Assembly (NCBI GenBank): GCA_910580005.1
Contig: CAJTXH010000011.1
Span: 1-39,181 of the forward strand
Reading direction: 5' to 3'
DNA from: an uncultured Lachnospiraceae bacterium
Lineage (GTDB): Bacteria; Bacillota; Clostridia; Lachnospirales; Lachnospiraceae
Length of the DNA stretch: 39,181 nucleotides
Made by a program: the position numbers and the translations under genes. Positions 1-8,220 of the stretch are shown one piece after another. Position 1 is the first letter of the stretch. Every line of letters starts with the position of its first letter. Below the pieces are notes generated by a model. The model ran no database searches, had not been told where the DNA came from, and saw nothing but the letters and a program-made list of their open reading frames with translations.

Positions 1-55
1 AAGCACTGCAAGGTGTTGAGCTGGCTGTCACTAATAGACCGCAGGCTTGACCAAT
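1..55 (+). rRNA. 23S ribosomal RNA, 3' end (partial)
   Basis: The first ~52 bases match the conserved 3' terminus of bacterial 23S rRNA: the CTAATAGACCG motif followed by GGCTTGACC. The rest of the gene lies left of the window. The usual downstream 5S gene is absent. The next sequence is a short spacer and an intrinsic terminator, so in this operon the 5S gene is either placed elsewhere or missing. The exact 3' end is an estimate. Confidence 0.85.
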
Positions 56-130
56 TAGGATGAGCTTATGGTTTAATAATGTTATTGGTGTCTGTAAACA
101 GTATACAGTTTTGAAGATATAAGAAAGAGA

Positions 131-178
131 AGCTTTTGCTATATGGGCTTGATGCCTGTATGGCAAAGGCTTTTTTTC
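131..178 (+). terminator. Intrinsic terminator of the rRNA operon
   Basis: AGCTTTTGCTATATGGG pairs with CCTGTATGGCAAAGGCT through about 17 positions, including a few G-U pairs, and is followed directly by a run of seven T. It ends rRNA transcription before the helicase gene. Confidence 0.8.
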
Positions 179-209
179 TCTATATAATAATTTATGGAGG
201 ATTATGATA

Positions 210-2084
210 ATGGACAGCCTTAATAATGAACAGAAAAAAGCTGTAATGCACTTTAAAGGCCCATGCCTGGTAATAGGGACACCAGGTTCAGGAAAGACAC
301 GTGTTATAACAGAAAGAGTACGTTATTTAGTACAAGAGTGTAACATAAACCCATCCAACATTCTTGTTATTACATTTACTAAAGCAGCAGCTGTTGAAAT
401 GCGGAAAAGATATTATAACCTAATATGTAATAATTCTGGTAAAGTGCAGTTTGGAACATTCCATGCAATATTTTTTACAATACTTAAAGTGGCATATAAT
501 TATACATCTGAAAATATTATACATGATAATGCCAAAAGAAATATATTGAAAGAAATTGTGGCAGCAACTGATATGGATATACAGGATGAAAATGAGTTTA
601 TCAGTGATTTAGAGTCAGAGATAAGCCGTGTAAAAGGCGGTGGAATAGATATAGAATACTATTATCCAATGAACTGTCCTAAAGACATTTTCAAAAAGAT
701 TTTTACCAGTTACCAGAATGAATTAATAAAGCAAAGGTTTATAGACTTTGATGATATGCTTGTATACTGCTATGAACTTTTATCACAGCGTCCTGATATT
801 TTAGGGATGTGGCAGAAACAGTACCCATTTATATTAATAGATGAATTCCAGGATATTAATAAAGTCCAGTATGATGTTGTAAAGCTTCTTGCAATGCCAG
901 CAAATAATATATTTATTGTGGGGGATGATGACCAGTCTATATATGGTTTCAGAGGTGCTAAGCCTGGTATTATGCAGCAGTTTTTAAAAGATTACAAAGG
1001 TGCAATGAAATATGAATTAAGCATTAACTATAGGTGCAGCCAGCCTGTAGTGGAGGCAGCCAGCAGCCTTATAAAACATAATAAAAACAGGATTAATAAA
1101 AAGTTAAAGGCATCTAGAACTAAATCAAGGGAAAATACTACACCAGTATGTATAATGGAATTTAATGGTATTACAGATGAAAATAATTATATTTGCAAGA
1201 AAATATTAGAGTACAGAAACCAAGGAATTCCATATAAGGAAATGACAGTGCTTTTCCGCACAAATGTCCAGGCAAGAGCTCTTACATCAAAACTTATGGA
1301 GTATAACATACCATTTATAATGAAAGAACGCATACCAAATATCTATGAACACTGGATTGCAAAAGATATACTTGCATATATAAGGATTGCACTTGGAGAC
1401 AGGGACAGGGCATCTTTTTTACGGGTAATAAATAAACCAAAAAGATATGTACATAGAAATGCATTTACAGAACCCTATGTTGATATAGAAGAACTTAAGG
1501 CATTTTATGAAGATAAATTCTGGATGGTAGAAAGGATAGAGCAGTTCCAGTCAGATTTAAAGTTTATATCTTCTTTAAAACCATATGCAGCAGTTAATTT
1601 TATAAGAAAAGGTGTGGGGTATGATGATTATATTAAGGAATATGCAGATTACAGGGGAATACGCAGGGATGACCTGGAAGTGCTGCTTGATGAATTACAG
1701 GAGGAGGCAAAATCCCAGAAAAGTTTTAAGGAATGGTTTGAATATATTGAGTTATATGGTGAAGAATTAAAAGAGCAGGCAGGCAAAAGCATGGATTTAT
1801 TAAATGGCAAAGAACAGGATGGGGATTATGTAATTGTGCTTACAATGCATGGGGCAAAAGGTCTGGAATATGATTGTGTATTTATACCAGATGCCAATGA
1901 AGGGGTGACGCCACATAACAAAGCAGTCCTTGATGATGATGTTGAAGAAGAAAGGCGCATGTTTTATGTGGCTATGACAAGAGCTAGAAAATATCTTTAT
2001 ATTTGTTATGTAAAAGAAAGATTTAATAAGGATGCAGAAATATCAGGTTTTGTAAGGGAGATTTTAAGTGAAAGGAAGAGTTAA
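210..2084 (+). CDS. UvrD/PcrA-family superfamily 1A ATP-dependent DNA helicase
   Basis: Likely a 3'-5' DNA helicase or translocase in repair or replication-conflict resolution, acting in the cytoplasm. All SF1A motifs are visible: Walker A GTPGSGKT (residues 23-30), motif Ia TFTKAA, motif II DEFQD (211-215), motif III GDDDQSIYGFRGA (from ~238), motif IV NYR, motif V LTMHGAKGLE and motif VI FYVAMTRAR (~585-593). At 624 residues it is about 100 shorter than PcrA and lacks a long C-terminal tail, so it is a PcrA-like paralogue rather than certainly PcrA. The start is ATG 210, because GGAGG at 196-200 lies 9 bases before it. The in-frame ATG at 204 is only 3 bases away. The stop abuts the start of the MATE gene, so the two are probably co-transcribed. 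Confidence 0.93.
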   Translation: MDSLNNEQKKAVMHFKGPCLVIGTPGSGKTRVITERVRYLVQECNINPSNILVITFTKAAAVEMRKRYYNLICNNSGKVQFGTFHAIFFTILKVAYNYTSENIIHDNAKRNILKEIVAATDMDIQDENEFISDLESEISRVKGGGIDIEYYYPMNCPKDIFKKIFTSYQNELIKQRFIDFDDMLVYCYELLSQRPDILGMWQKQYPFILIDEFQDINKVQYDVVKLLAMPANNIFIVGDDDQSIYGFRGAKPGIMQQFLKDYKGAMKYELSINYRCSQPVVEAASSLIKHNKNRINKKLKASRTKSRENTTPVCIMEFNGITDENNYICKKILEYRNQGIPYKEMTVLFRTNVQARALTSKLMEYNIPFIMKERIPNIYEHWIAKDILAYIRIALGDRDRASFLRVINKPKRYVHRNAFTEPYVDIEELKAFYEDKFWMVERIEQFQSDLKFISSLKPYAAVNFIRKGVGYDDYIKEYADYRGIRRDDLEVLLDELQEEAKSQKSFKEWFEYIELYGEELKEQAGKSMDLLNGKEQDGDYVIVLTMHGAKGLEYDCVFIPDANEGVTPHNKAVLDDDVEEERRMFYVAMTRARKYLYICYVKERFNKDAEISGFVREILSERKS

Positions 2085-3458
2085 ATGGCACAAGCAGATA
2101 ATGAAGAAAAATTTATAAATGGTAATCTTAATAAGCTTATGTTCAGCATGGCAATACCTACAATAGTAGCACAGATAATAAATATTCTTTATAATATAGT
2201 AGACAGGATTTATATAGGCCATATACCAGGAGCAAGTGTGAATGCCCTTACAGGTGTAGGTGTGGCATTGCCAATAATAGTTTTTATATCTGCATTTTCT
2301 GCATTTGTAGGCCAGGGAGGTGCACCTCTTTCATCAATATGGCTTGGAAAAGGTGATAAAGAACATGCAGAGAAAATACTTGGCAATGGAACATTTCTGC
2401 TTATAGTATTTACTATTATCCTGATGTTTTTATTTTATGTGTGGCAGAAACCATTATTGTATGCATTTGGTGCAAGTGATACAACAATTTCCTACGCAAG
2501 TACATATTTATCATGGTATCTTGTTGGAACAATATCAGTAGAAATTGCACTTGGGCTTAATACTTATATTATAGCACAGGGAAACTCAGGCGTAGCAATG
2601 GTTTCGGTACTTGCAGGTGCTATTTTTAATATAATACTTGACCCATTATTTATATTTGTATTTAAAATGGGAGTAAAAGGAGCAGCAGTTGCAACAGTAG
2701 TATCACAAACAGTATCTGCTATATGGGTGCTTTATTTCCTTACTGGCAAAAGGGCGCTTTTAAAAATAAAATTCCAGTATATGATGCCAGATTTTGGAAT
2801 TATAAAATCTATATTTCTTTTAGGGATTTCCCCTTTTGTAATGAGGGCAACAGAAAGCCTTATATCAATAGTTATGAACAGCGGCTTACAGAAATATGGC
2901 GGGGATATATATGTTGCAGCGCTTACAGTTATGCAAAGCGTAATGCAGCTTTTCTCTGCACCAATTGGAGGATTTACACAGGGAGTACAGCCTCTTATAA
3001 GCTATAATTATGGTGCGCAGAATTTTAAGCGTGTAAGGCAGACATATAAAAAGATGATATTAACATGTGGAAGTTTTTCATTTATAACTACAATAGTAGT
3101 AATAGTTTTTCCACAAATATTTGCAGGAATTTTTACAGATGATACTACACTGATAGAACTTGTTGCAAGAAAAATGCCATTATTTATGTGTGGCATGTTA
3201 TTATTTGGTGTACAGATGGCAATACAGCCAGTTTTTCTGGCACTTGGGCAGGCAAAGATTTCATTAATTATAGCAATGTTAAGAAAAGTAATACTGCTTA
3301 CACCGCTTGCAATAATATTTCCAATTTATTTTGGTGCAGATGGTGTATTCTTTGCAGAGCCAGTATCGGATTTTATATCTGCAATAACTGCAATAATTTT
3401 GTTTGGGCTAAATATTAATAAAATTTTATCCAAGGAAAAAGTGGAGCAAATCAAATAA
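2085..3458 (+). CDS. MATE family efflux transporter
   Basis: A 457-residue polytopic membrane protein with about 12 hydrophobic segments, the usual length and topology for MATE exporters. The N-terminus carries the family pattern NKLMFSMAIPTIVAQIIN followed by YNIVDRIYIGH, and the start of the second half repeats a similar layout (around IISYNYGAQN). MATE proteins export cationic drugs or metabolites using Na+ or H+ gradients; the substrate cannot be read from sequence. The ATG follows the helicase TAA with no gap, and its ribosome site (AAAGGAAG) lies inside the helicase gene, which suggests translational coupling. The hairpin element after the gene may also end its transcript, since no conventional terminator is seen. 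Confidence 0.92.
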   Translation: MAQADNEEKFINGNLNKLMFSMAIPTIVAQIINILYNIVDRIYIGHIPGASVNALTGVGVALPIIVFISAFSAFVGQGGAPLSSIWLGKGDKEHAEKILGNGTFLLIVFTIILMFLFYVWQKPLLYAFGASDTTISYASTYLSWYLVGTISVEIALGLNTYIIAQGNSGVAMVSVLAGAIFNIILDPLFIFVFKMGVKGAAVATVVSQTVSAIWVLYFLTGKRALLKIKFQYMMPDFGIIKSIFLLGISPFVMRATESLISIVMNSGLQKYGGDIYVAALTVMQSVMQLFSAPIGGFTQGVQPLISYNYGAQNFKRVRQTYKKMILTCGSFSFITTIVVIVFPQIFAGIFTDDTTLIELVARKMPLFMCGMLLFGVQMAIQPVFLALGQAKISLIIAMLRKVILLTPLAIIFPIYFGADGVFFAEPVSDFISAITAIILFGLNINKILSKEKVEQIK

Positions 3459-3484
3459 TTAATGCTGCTTGTGGGTTTATATTA

Positions 3485-3720
3485 GGATAATTTCCAGTTA
3501 TTTTGTGTTTGCAAGCGGACGCAGGGTTTCTGTGTCCAGCTAAATATTCCACTCCAGAGCACGCTTCCGTTACGCCAGCCCACGTAATGGCGCATAAAAT
3601 CTGAAAAAACCAGATTCCAACGCCGCTGAAGTGCCCCTGTACGGAATATTCTGGCTCTGGCATGGGAGCCGTCTGTTTTTACACAAACACAGGATAACTG
3701 GAAATTTATGAAATGGATGT
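3485..3720 (+). repeat. Long-hairpin dispersed element, copy A (chimeric arms)
   Basis: Core 3489-3706 is bounded by inverted ends AATTTCCAGTTAT at left and GGATAACTGGAAATT at right. The interior is an imperfect inverted repeat with an apical stem AATCTG / CAGATT at ~3597-3616. The left arm matches copy C and fragment E (CGGACGCAGGGTTTCTG, GTCCAGCTAAAT). The reverse complement of the right arm matches the left arms of copies B and D (GCCAGAATATTCCGTACAGG). This copy is therefore a hybrid of two arm types. A weak extension, GAAATGGATGT, follows the right end and resembles the GAAACGGACGT of copy D. It fills most of the 370-base gap between MATE and the next gene and holds no convincing gene. 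Confidence 0.8.
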
Positions 3721-3740
3721 GATGGATTTATAGTATAAAG

Positions 3741-3768
3741 TTGACATATTTCCAAAAAATGATATAGT
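3741..3768 (+). promoter_or_regulatory. Sigma-A type promoter
   Basis: TTGACA at 3741-3746 and TATAGT at 3763-3768 are separated by 16 bases. They lie 60 bases before the coding start at 3829 and just downstream of repeat copy A. Confidence 0.6.
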
Positions 3769-3828
3769 AAACCTATAGTTTGCGCCTGTGTACTAACAAT
3801 GCAGGATGCGGAAAGGAGTGGTAATAGT

Positions 3829-5004
3829 ATGGTAAAGGCTAAAAGACCAGTCCGTAAAAAGGAAAAACTTTCAAAGGAAGAAAATTTATACCGTTCTGCT
3901 GTCAGCCTGATGGAAGCTGTAGATTGTATAAGCAGGTTTGAAAGAGTAGTGTATTCGTTAAATGATGCAGCAAATAAGTTCGATAAGCTGGGTATTTATA
4001 AAGATTCACCAGAACGTGGGGAGAAGTGCAGAAAGGATGCAGAAGAGACTGCCAGAAGGGGGGCAGAAGAAGCTTATGCAACTGCTGTGGATAAACTTGG
4101 AAAAGCTAAGGATAAAAGCAGTTTTGCAGATGCAATAGAGGACTTTAAACGGGCAAAAAAGTTTGGACATAATATAGAAGAATGTGATAATAATATACAA
4201 ATATGTAAAAATGGAATTAAAAAGGCTGAAACAAGGGCTATGTTTAAAAGACAGGGCATTATGCTTTGTGTTGTCCTGGTTTTAGTTTTGATATTTATAA
4301 ATACACCTTTTTATCCTTTAGTAAAAGGCATATATTACCAGTCAAGGGGTGAATATAAAACTGCTATAGGGCTTTATAAAAAGTCAGGTGGTATACTTGT
4401 TGGAAATGGTAATATGAAGGAATGTTACTATTATATTGCAGAAAGGCATAATAAAGAGGGTTCTTATAAAAAAGCCCTGGCAAATTATAAAAAGGCACAA
4501 AATAAGTTTGATGCAGAGGAGAAAGCATTTGGCATTGAGAAAAAAATAATAGGGGAAGCTGTGCCAGGTGATATAGTAAAATATGGAGATAAAAAGTGGA
4601 TTATACTTAGTAAAACAGAAAGACAGGTTTTATTATTTGAAAAAAAGGCTTCTGTTAAAAAGAAGTTTGATAAGGATGGGAAAAGTGCATGGCATGGTTC
4701 ATCGCTTTGTAACTGGCTTAACAGGAGTTTTATAAAGGAGTTCAGCCATTATGAAAGGTCAGCAATGGCAGGGCAGGGCATGATAAATGAAAATGACAGG
4801 GAAATTGTATCTATCCTTGATAAAGTGAAGTATGAAAAGTATAAGAACATTATAAAAGATACAAATAAAAGCTACTGGCTTAAAGACAGCGGAAAAAGTG
4901 ATGGAAATGTATGCTATGTAAAAGAAGATGCCTCAACAAGTGAAGCACATTCAGATGAAAATAGTATATCTGTAAGAAGTTCATTATGGGTTGTTTTTAA
5001 ATAA
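3829..5004 (+). CDS. Membrane-anchored protein with coiled-coil N-terminus and DUF6273-like C-terminal domain
   Basis: A 391-residue protein of unknown function. Residues 1-~140 are charged and helical with alanine-rich TPR/coiled-coil-like stretches (EETARRGAEEAYATAVDK). A single TM helix follows (GIMLCVVLVLVLIFINTPFY). Next is a Lys/Tyr-rich TPR-like stretch (YKTAIGLYKK, YKKALANYKK), then a C-terminal ~150-residue region with the DUF6273 layout: GDIVKYGDKKWIIL, CNWLNRSFIKEFS, SYWLKD and the ending SVRSSLWVVF. The charge pattern predicts a cytoplasmic N-terminus and an external C-terminus. The start is ATG 3829 because AAAGGAG at 3812-3818 is 10 bases upstream; the in-frame ATG at 3799 lies before that site. 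A clear promoter precedes it. The 3' end overlaps the pseudogene on the other strand by 8 bases. Confidence 0.75.
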   Translation: MVKAKRPVRKKEKLSKEENLYRSAVSLMEAVDCISRFERVVYSLNDAANKFDKLGIYKDSPERGEKCRKDAEETARRGAEEAYATAVDKLGKAKDKSSFADAIEDFKRAKKFGHNIEECDNNIQICKNGIKKAETRAMFKRQGIMLCVVLVLVLIFINTPFYPLVKGIYYQSRGEYKTAIGLYKKSGGILVGNGNMKECYYYIAERHNKEGSYKKALANYKKAQNKFDAEEKAFGIEKKIIGEAVPGDIVKYGDKKWIILSKTERQVLLFEKKASVKKKFDKDGKSAWHGSSLCNWLNRSFIKEFSHYERSAMAGQGMINENDREIVSILDKVKYEKYKNIIKDTNKSYWLKDSGKSDGNVCYVKEDASTSEAHSDENSISVRSSLWVVFK

Positions 5005-5236
5005 CACTGCGTTTTTTAAATAGTTCGCCTATATATGCTACAGCAGGGCCAAGTGATATTACCATAAGTGCAGTAATAAGTCCAGCTTAACCTTTTGTTA
5101 TTACACCAATTAACATTGCACAGAGGTCAAAGATAAGCACAAATACAAGCAGTGAAACGCAAAATCCCATTAACATTACAGATATAACCATAAGTAGAAA
5201 TTTTTTTGTCCATTATTTAGTTATTTTGAAATTCAT
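4997..5236 (-). pseudogene. Broken YitT/YczE-type membrane protein gene
   Basis: A reading frame of 80 codons runs from an ATG with a good ribosome site (AGGAGGG, 5244-5250) but contains two in-frame stops. The frame reads MNFKITK, stop, WTKKFLLMVISVMLMGFCVS..., ITKG, stop, AGLITALMVISLGPAVAYIG, KKRSVI. The first hydrophobic block resembles the first helix of YitT/YczE-family proteins (MGFxVSLLV). The last block resembles their C-terminal helix (GLITALMVISLGP). The family is normally ~200 residues, so the middle is deleted in addition to the nonsense mutations. It is a decaying remnant. The family call rests on short matches and is moderate. Confidence 0.6.
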
Positions 5237-5327
5237 TTTTATACCCTCCTGGCTAAAAATTATAATATCATAATGGTAAAACCATGTAAACACTTGTATT
5301 GCAGAACATAGCAGATGCATACAGGAT

Positions 5328-5589
5328 AATTTCCAGTTATCCGTTGTTGGTTGTAAAACGGACGGTTTCTGTGCCGGAGCCAGAATATTCCGTACAGGGG
5401 TACGCTTGCGCTACGATGGCATACGCAATGGCGCATAAAATCCCTATGCCACAAGTGGCATTGGATACGGGATTTAAACGCCAGCGATGCCAAAGTACCC
5501 CTTTTACGGAATATTGCTGGCATCTGGCACGCAAAACCTGTCATTGTAAATTTGTAATAAAGCCCGGAATAATAAGATAACTGTAAATT
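5328..5589 (+). repeat. Long-hairpin dispersed element, copy B
   Basis: A 262-base core from AATTTCCAGTTATCC to GATAACTGTAAATT. Almost the whole length is one imperfect inverted repeat. The left arm (GCCAGAATATTCCGTACAGG, GGGTACGC, GGCGCATAAAATCCC) pairs with the right arm (GGGATTTAAACGCC, GTACCCCTTTTACGGAATA, TTGCTGGC). The apex is ATGCCAC-aa-GTGGCAT. The left end itself is a small palindrome, GGATAAtttccagTTATCC. It is very similar to copy D over most of its length. Open frames of 60-95 codons in it arise from the inverted repeat and have no ribosome site. Confidence 0.85.
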
Positions 5590-5702
5590 ATATTTTGAGG
5601 TGGATTTTGCTGGTTTTTATTTATAGATTATATTTTCCACTTGCTGCTATCAAATAGCGTTCCTATGTTTTCCGTCTGTCTGAATAAGTTGCCACACACC
5701 AT
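5590..5702. other. Spacer between two hairpin elements
   Basis: 113 A/T-rich bases between copies B and C. I see no gene, promoter or RNA here. With the pseudogene and the two elements it completes the 767-base gap before the M20 gene. Confidence 0.5.
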
Positions 5703-5964
5703 AATTTCCAGTTAAATTTTCGTTTTTACCAGCAGACAGCAGGTTTACAGTGTCCAAGCTAAACTTTATTCCATGACAGGTGCACTTTAGCCCCGCCGGC
5801 GTTTGAATCCCGTTTTCAATGCCACAAAAAATGTTTTTTTGTGGCATAGGGATTTTATGCGCCGTTGTGTGGGCTGATGTAGCGGAAGCGTGCCCTGGAA
5901 TGGAATAATTTAGCTGGACACATAAACCCTGCGTCCGTTTGTCAACAACGGATAACTGGAAATT
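5703..5964 (-). repeat. Long-hairpin dispersed element, copy C (reverse orientation)
   Basis: A 262-base core, the same length as copy B, from AATTTCCAGTTAAA to GGATAACTGGAAATT. Read on the minus strand it matches the left arm of copy A: CGGACGCAGGGTTTATG, GTCCAGCTAAATTATTCCA and GGGCACGCTTCCGCTAC. The two arms pair along most of their length, with an apical stem ATGCCACAAAAAA / TTTTTTTGTGGCAT at ~5819-5846. The right end is palindromic (GATAActggaaaTTATC). It ends 39 bases before the M20 start, so it may contribute promoter or leader sequence to that gene. Confidence 0.85.
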
Positions 5965-6003
5965 ATCTTATATACACACCATATGGATATTGAAGGAGCA
6001 ATT

Positions 6004-7170
6004 ATGGAGGAGATTAAAAAAATTATCTGCCAGGCTGAAGATAATATTGCAGACTGGGCAGAGGAAATTAGTGATTATTTATTTAACAACCCTGAATTAA
6101 GTGATGAGGAATTTAATTCATCTGCTTATCTGGCAGATAAACTGCGTAATGCAGGATTTAAGGTTACATATCCGTATATAGGTATTGAAACTGCATTCCG
6201 GGCAGAATATGGAAATGGCAATGGAAAGACAGTGGCATTTCCTGCTGAATATGATGCACTTCCAGGGTATGGTATTAACCATGACCAGCCAGCCCATGCC
6301 TGTGGGCATAACTGGATTGCAGGGAGCACCCTGGCGGCTGCACGTGCACTTGCAGATACAAGCCATTTATTTAATGGTACTATAGTAGTATTTGGAACGC
6401 CTTCAGAGGAAAAATCAGGAAGTAAAGTTACATTTGCAGAAAAAGGAGCATTTAATGGAATTGATGCTGTGCTTCAGATGCATTTAGGAAAGGCGGATTG
6501 TGTTGATACAACTGCAATGGCTATGACAGATTATGTGTTTGAATTTTTTGGAAAAGAGGCACATGCTGCAAAAGAGCCAGAAAATGGTATAAATGCACTT
6601 GATGCCTGCCATCTTACCATTGCAGGCATTAATGCTATGCGCCAGCAGTTTGGGCCAGAGGTTAAAATCCATGAGATAATAACAAATGGAGGGCAGACCC
6701 CTAATATTATACCTGGATATGCTTCAATGTGGATATTTGCCAGGGCAGCTGGTAAAGAACTTCTTGAACAGGCAGCAGAACGGATTGTAAATATTGGAAA
6801 GGGCGCAAGCCTTATGACAGGTGCAGGATTTAAGTTTAAAAGGGCAGAAAATACATTTTATGATTTAAAACGGTATGAGAGGCTTAATAGATTTATGAAA
6901 GCTAATCTTGCAGAACTTGGCATAACAGAACTTGAAGAAGGGGATAAATACCACTGCGAAAGTACAGATATGGGCAATGTATCATATATATGCCCTACAT
7001 GTTATACAACATTAAGCACAGTACATTTATCAGATGCAGGTCTGCATGAACAGGGATTTGTTGAGGTGGCGGGGTCACAAGGGGCTAAGGAACTTATGCA
7101 TATAGCTGCTAAGGCAATGGCAATGACTGCTTTGGATGTGATGGCACATTTTACTTGCAAAACAATATAA
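6004..7170 (+). CDS. M20 family metallopeptidase/amidohydrolase (PM20D2/AbgB-like)
   Basis: A 388-residue zinc-dependent hydrolase. The first metal site HACGHN (residues 98-103) sits after AEYDALPG, the pattern of the amidohydrolase and aminobenzoyl-glutamate or acyl-dipeptide hydrolase branch of M20. The general-base region is FGTPSEEKSG, and a further metal region is MHLG. The dimerisation (lid) domain begins at EFFGKEAHAA and includes GGQTPNIIPGYA. No signal peptide is seen, so it is cytoplasmic. Known relatives cleave amide bonds of N-acyl amino acids or dipeptides; the actual substrate is unknown. ATG 6004 is chosen because AAGGAG (5993-5998) is 5 bases upstream, while the in-frame ATG at 5983 lacks a site. 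The amino-acid importer downstream makes a peptide or amino-acid salvage role plausible, but a likely terminator separates them. Confidence 0.88.
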   Translation: MEEIKKIICQAEDNIADWAEEISDYLFNNPELSDEEFNSSAYLADKLRNAGFKVTYPYIGIETAFRAEYGNGNGKTVAFPAEYDALPGYGINHDQPAHACGHNWIAGSTLAAARALADTSHLFNGTIVVFGTPSEEKSGSKVTFAEKGAFNGIDAVLQMHLGKADCVDTTAMAMTDYVFEFFGKEAHAAKEPENGINALDACHLTIAGINAMRQQFGPEVKIHEIITNGGQTPNIIPGYASMWIFARAAGKELLEQAAERIVNIGKGASLMTGAGFKFKRAENTFYDLKRYERLNRFMKANLAELGITELEEGDKYHCESTDMGNVSYICPTCYTTLSTVHLSDAGLHEQGFVEVAGSQGAKELMHIAAKAMAMTALDVMAHFTCKTI

Positions 7171-7252
7171 ATTAGTATATAGTTATATTTACAGTCTGTA
7201 CTTTGTATAAAAATGATAAATATTTGATAAAATAATAGTTAAATATAAGTTA

Positions 7253-7290
7253 AAGCAGACAGTGGGCAGTGTTCCAGTGCCTGCTTTTTT
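7253..7290 (+). terminator. Probable terminator after the M20 gene, or leader attenuator of the ABC operon
   Basis: AAGCA and GGCA pair with TGCC and TGCTT, with a 7-base bulge on the 5' side, and a run of six T follows directly. It lies between the M20 stop and the substrate-binding protein start, so it could serve either unit. Confidence 0.45.
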
Positions 7291-7341
7291 ATATCAGCAG
7301 AAGTGCAGCCATAAAATAGTAAAACCAGGAGGAAATTTATT

Positions 7342-8172
7342 ATGAAACTGAAAAAAATATTAACTGCTGTATTATGCGCAGCGTTAACTTTAAGCCTTGC
7401 AGGCTGTGGTAATGGAAGTGATGATAAGGGAAAAAGCAAAAATGCACTTGAAAAAGTACAAGAAGCGGGAGTACTTAAAGTAGCAGTTTCGCCTGATTTC
7501 GCACCTTATGAATTTCTTGACCCATCCAAAAGCGGACAGGACACATATGTTGGTGCAGATATTGAGATGATTAAGTATATTGCAGAAAAATTAGGTGTTA
7601 AAATGGAAGTCCTTGCCATGGACTTTGACACATGTCTTGCAGGAGTAACACAGAATAAAGTAGATTGTTCGATTAATGCTTACTATCCTTCAGAAGAGAG
7701 GAAAAAATCTGTAGATTTCACAGATGCATATTTTGATGATTCAGAGCAGGTAGTAGTAGTTAATAAAGAAGATGTTGGCAAATATAAAGAAGCAGCAGAT
7801 TTTGATGGTGAAACTATTACAGCACAGAACGCTTCAGCGCAGGATTCAATTGTTGACCAGTATCTTTCTGGTTCTAAGAAACAGCTTATTAACAAAGTTA
7901 CAGATGGCATACAGATGGTTAAATCTAAAAAAGCAGCAGGTGTTGTGCTTCAGAAAGTAGTAGCAGATTCAATAGTAGCAGGCGATGATACACTTGCTAT
8001 TGCAGAACCTGTATTTATTTATGATGAGGCAGAGCTTGTAGTTGCAGTAAATAAAGAGTCAAAAGAATTAAAAGATAAAATGAATGAAATTATCAAAGAT
8101 ATTAATGATAAAAAGCTGTATGAAGGCTGGCTTGTAGAAGCACAGGAACTTACAGCTTCAATTGGTGAGTAA
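7342..8172 (+). CDS. Polar amino-acid ABC transporter substrate-binding lipoprotein
   Basis: A 276-residue extracytoplasmic receptor of the SBP_bac_3 family. The N-terminus is a lipoprotein signal with lipobox LAGC, making Cys22 the lipidated residue, followed by a Gly/Ser/Lys-rich linker. The mature part shows the family pattern: LKVAVSPDFAPYEF, ADIEMIKYIAEKLG, FDTCLAGVTQNKVDCSINAY, ERKKSVDFTDAYF and a second lobe from DGETITAQNASAQDSIV. The start has AGGAGG at 7327-7332. The ligand is probably a polar or acidic amino acid, but it cannot be fixed by eye. It is the first gene of a three-gene importer operon, the usual order (receptor, permease, ATPase). Confidence 0.93.
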   Translation: MKLKKILTAVLCAALTLSLAGCGNGSDDKGKSKNALEKVQEAGVLKVAVSPDFAPYEFLDPSKSGQDTYVGADIEMIKYIAEKLGVKMEVLAMDFDTCLAGVTQNKVDCSINAYYPSEERKKSVDFTDAYFDDSEQVVVVNKEDVGKYKEAADFDGETITAQNASAQDSIVDQYLSGSKKQLINKVTDGIQMVKSKKAAGVVLQKVVADSIVAGDDTLAIAEPVFIYDEAELVVAVNKESKELKDKMNEIIKDINDKKLYEGWLVEAQELTASIGE

Positions 8173-8193
8173 TTTATTCGTTTTGCTATTTGG

Positions 8194-8208
8194 GCCGCCA
8201 GATGCGGC
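8194..8208 (+). other. Intercistronic stem-loop
   Basis: A perfect GCCGC-cagat-GCGGC hairpin lies in the short gap between the receptor and permease genes, just before the permease ribosome site. It has no T-run. Hairpins here are known in ABC operons to stabilise the receptor part of the message; that role is inferred. Confidence 0.5.
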
Positions 8209-8220
8209 ATGGAGGTTATT

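Noticed and set aside
5299..5580. Open frames on both strands across hairpin element B with peptide PEPEYSVQG
   Set aside because: The same peptide arises from both arms of an inverted repeat and recurs in other copies with stops. No ribosome site or known domain.
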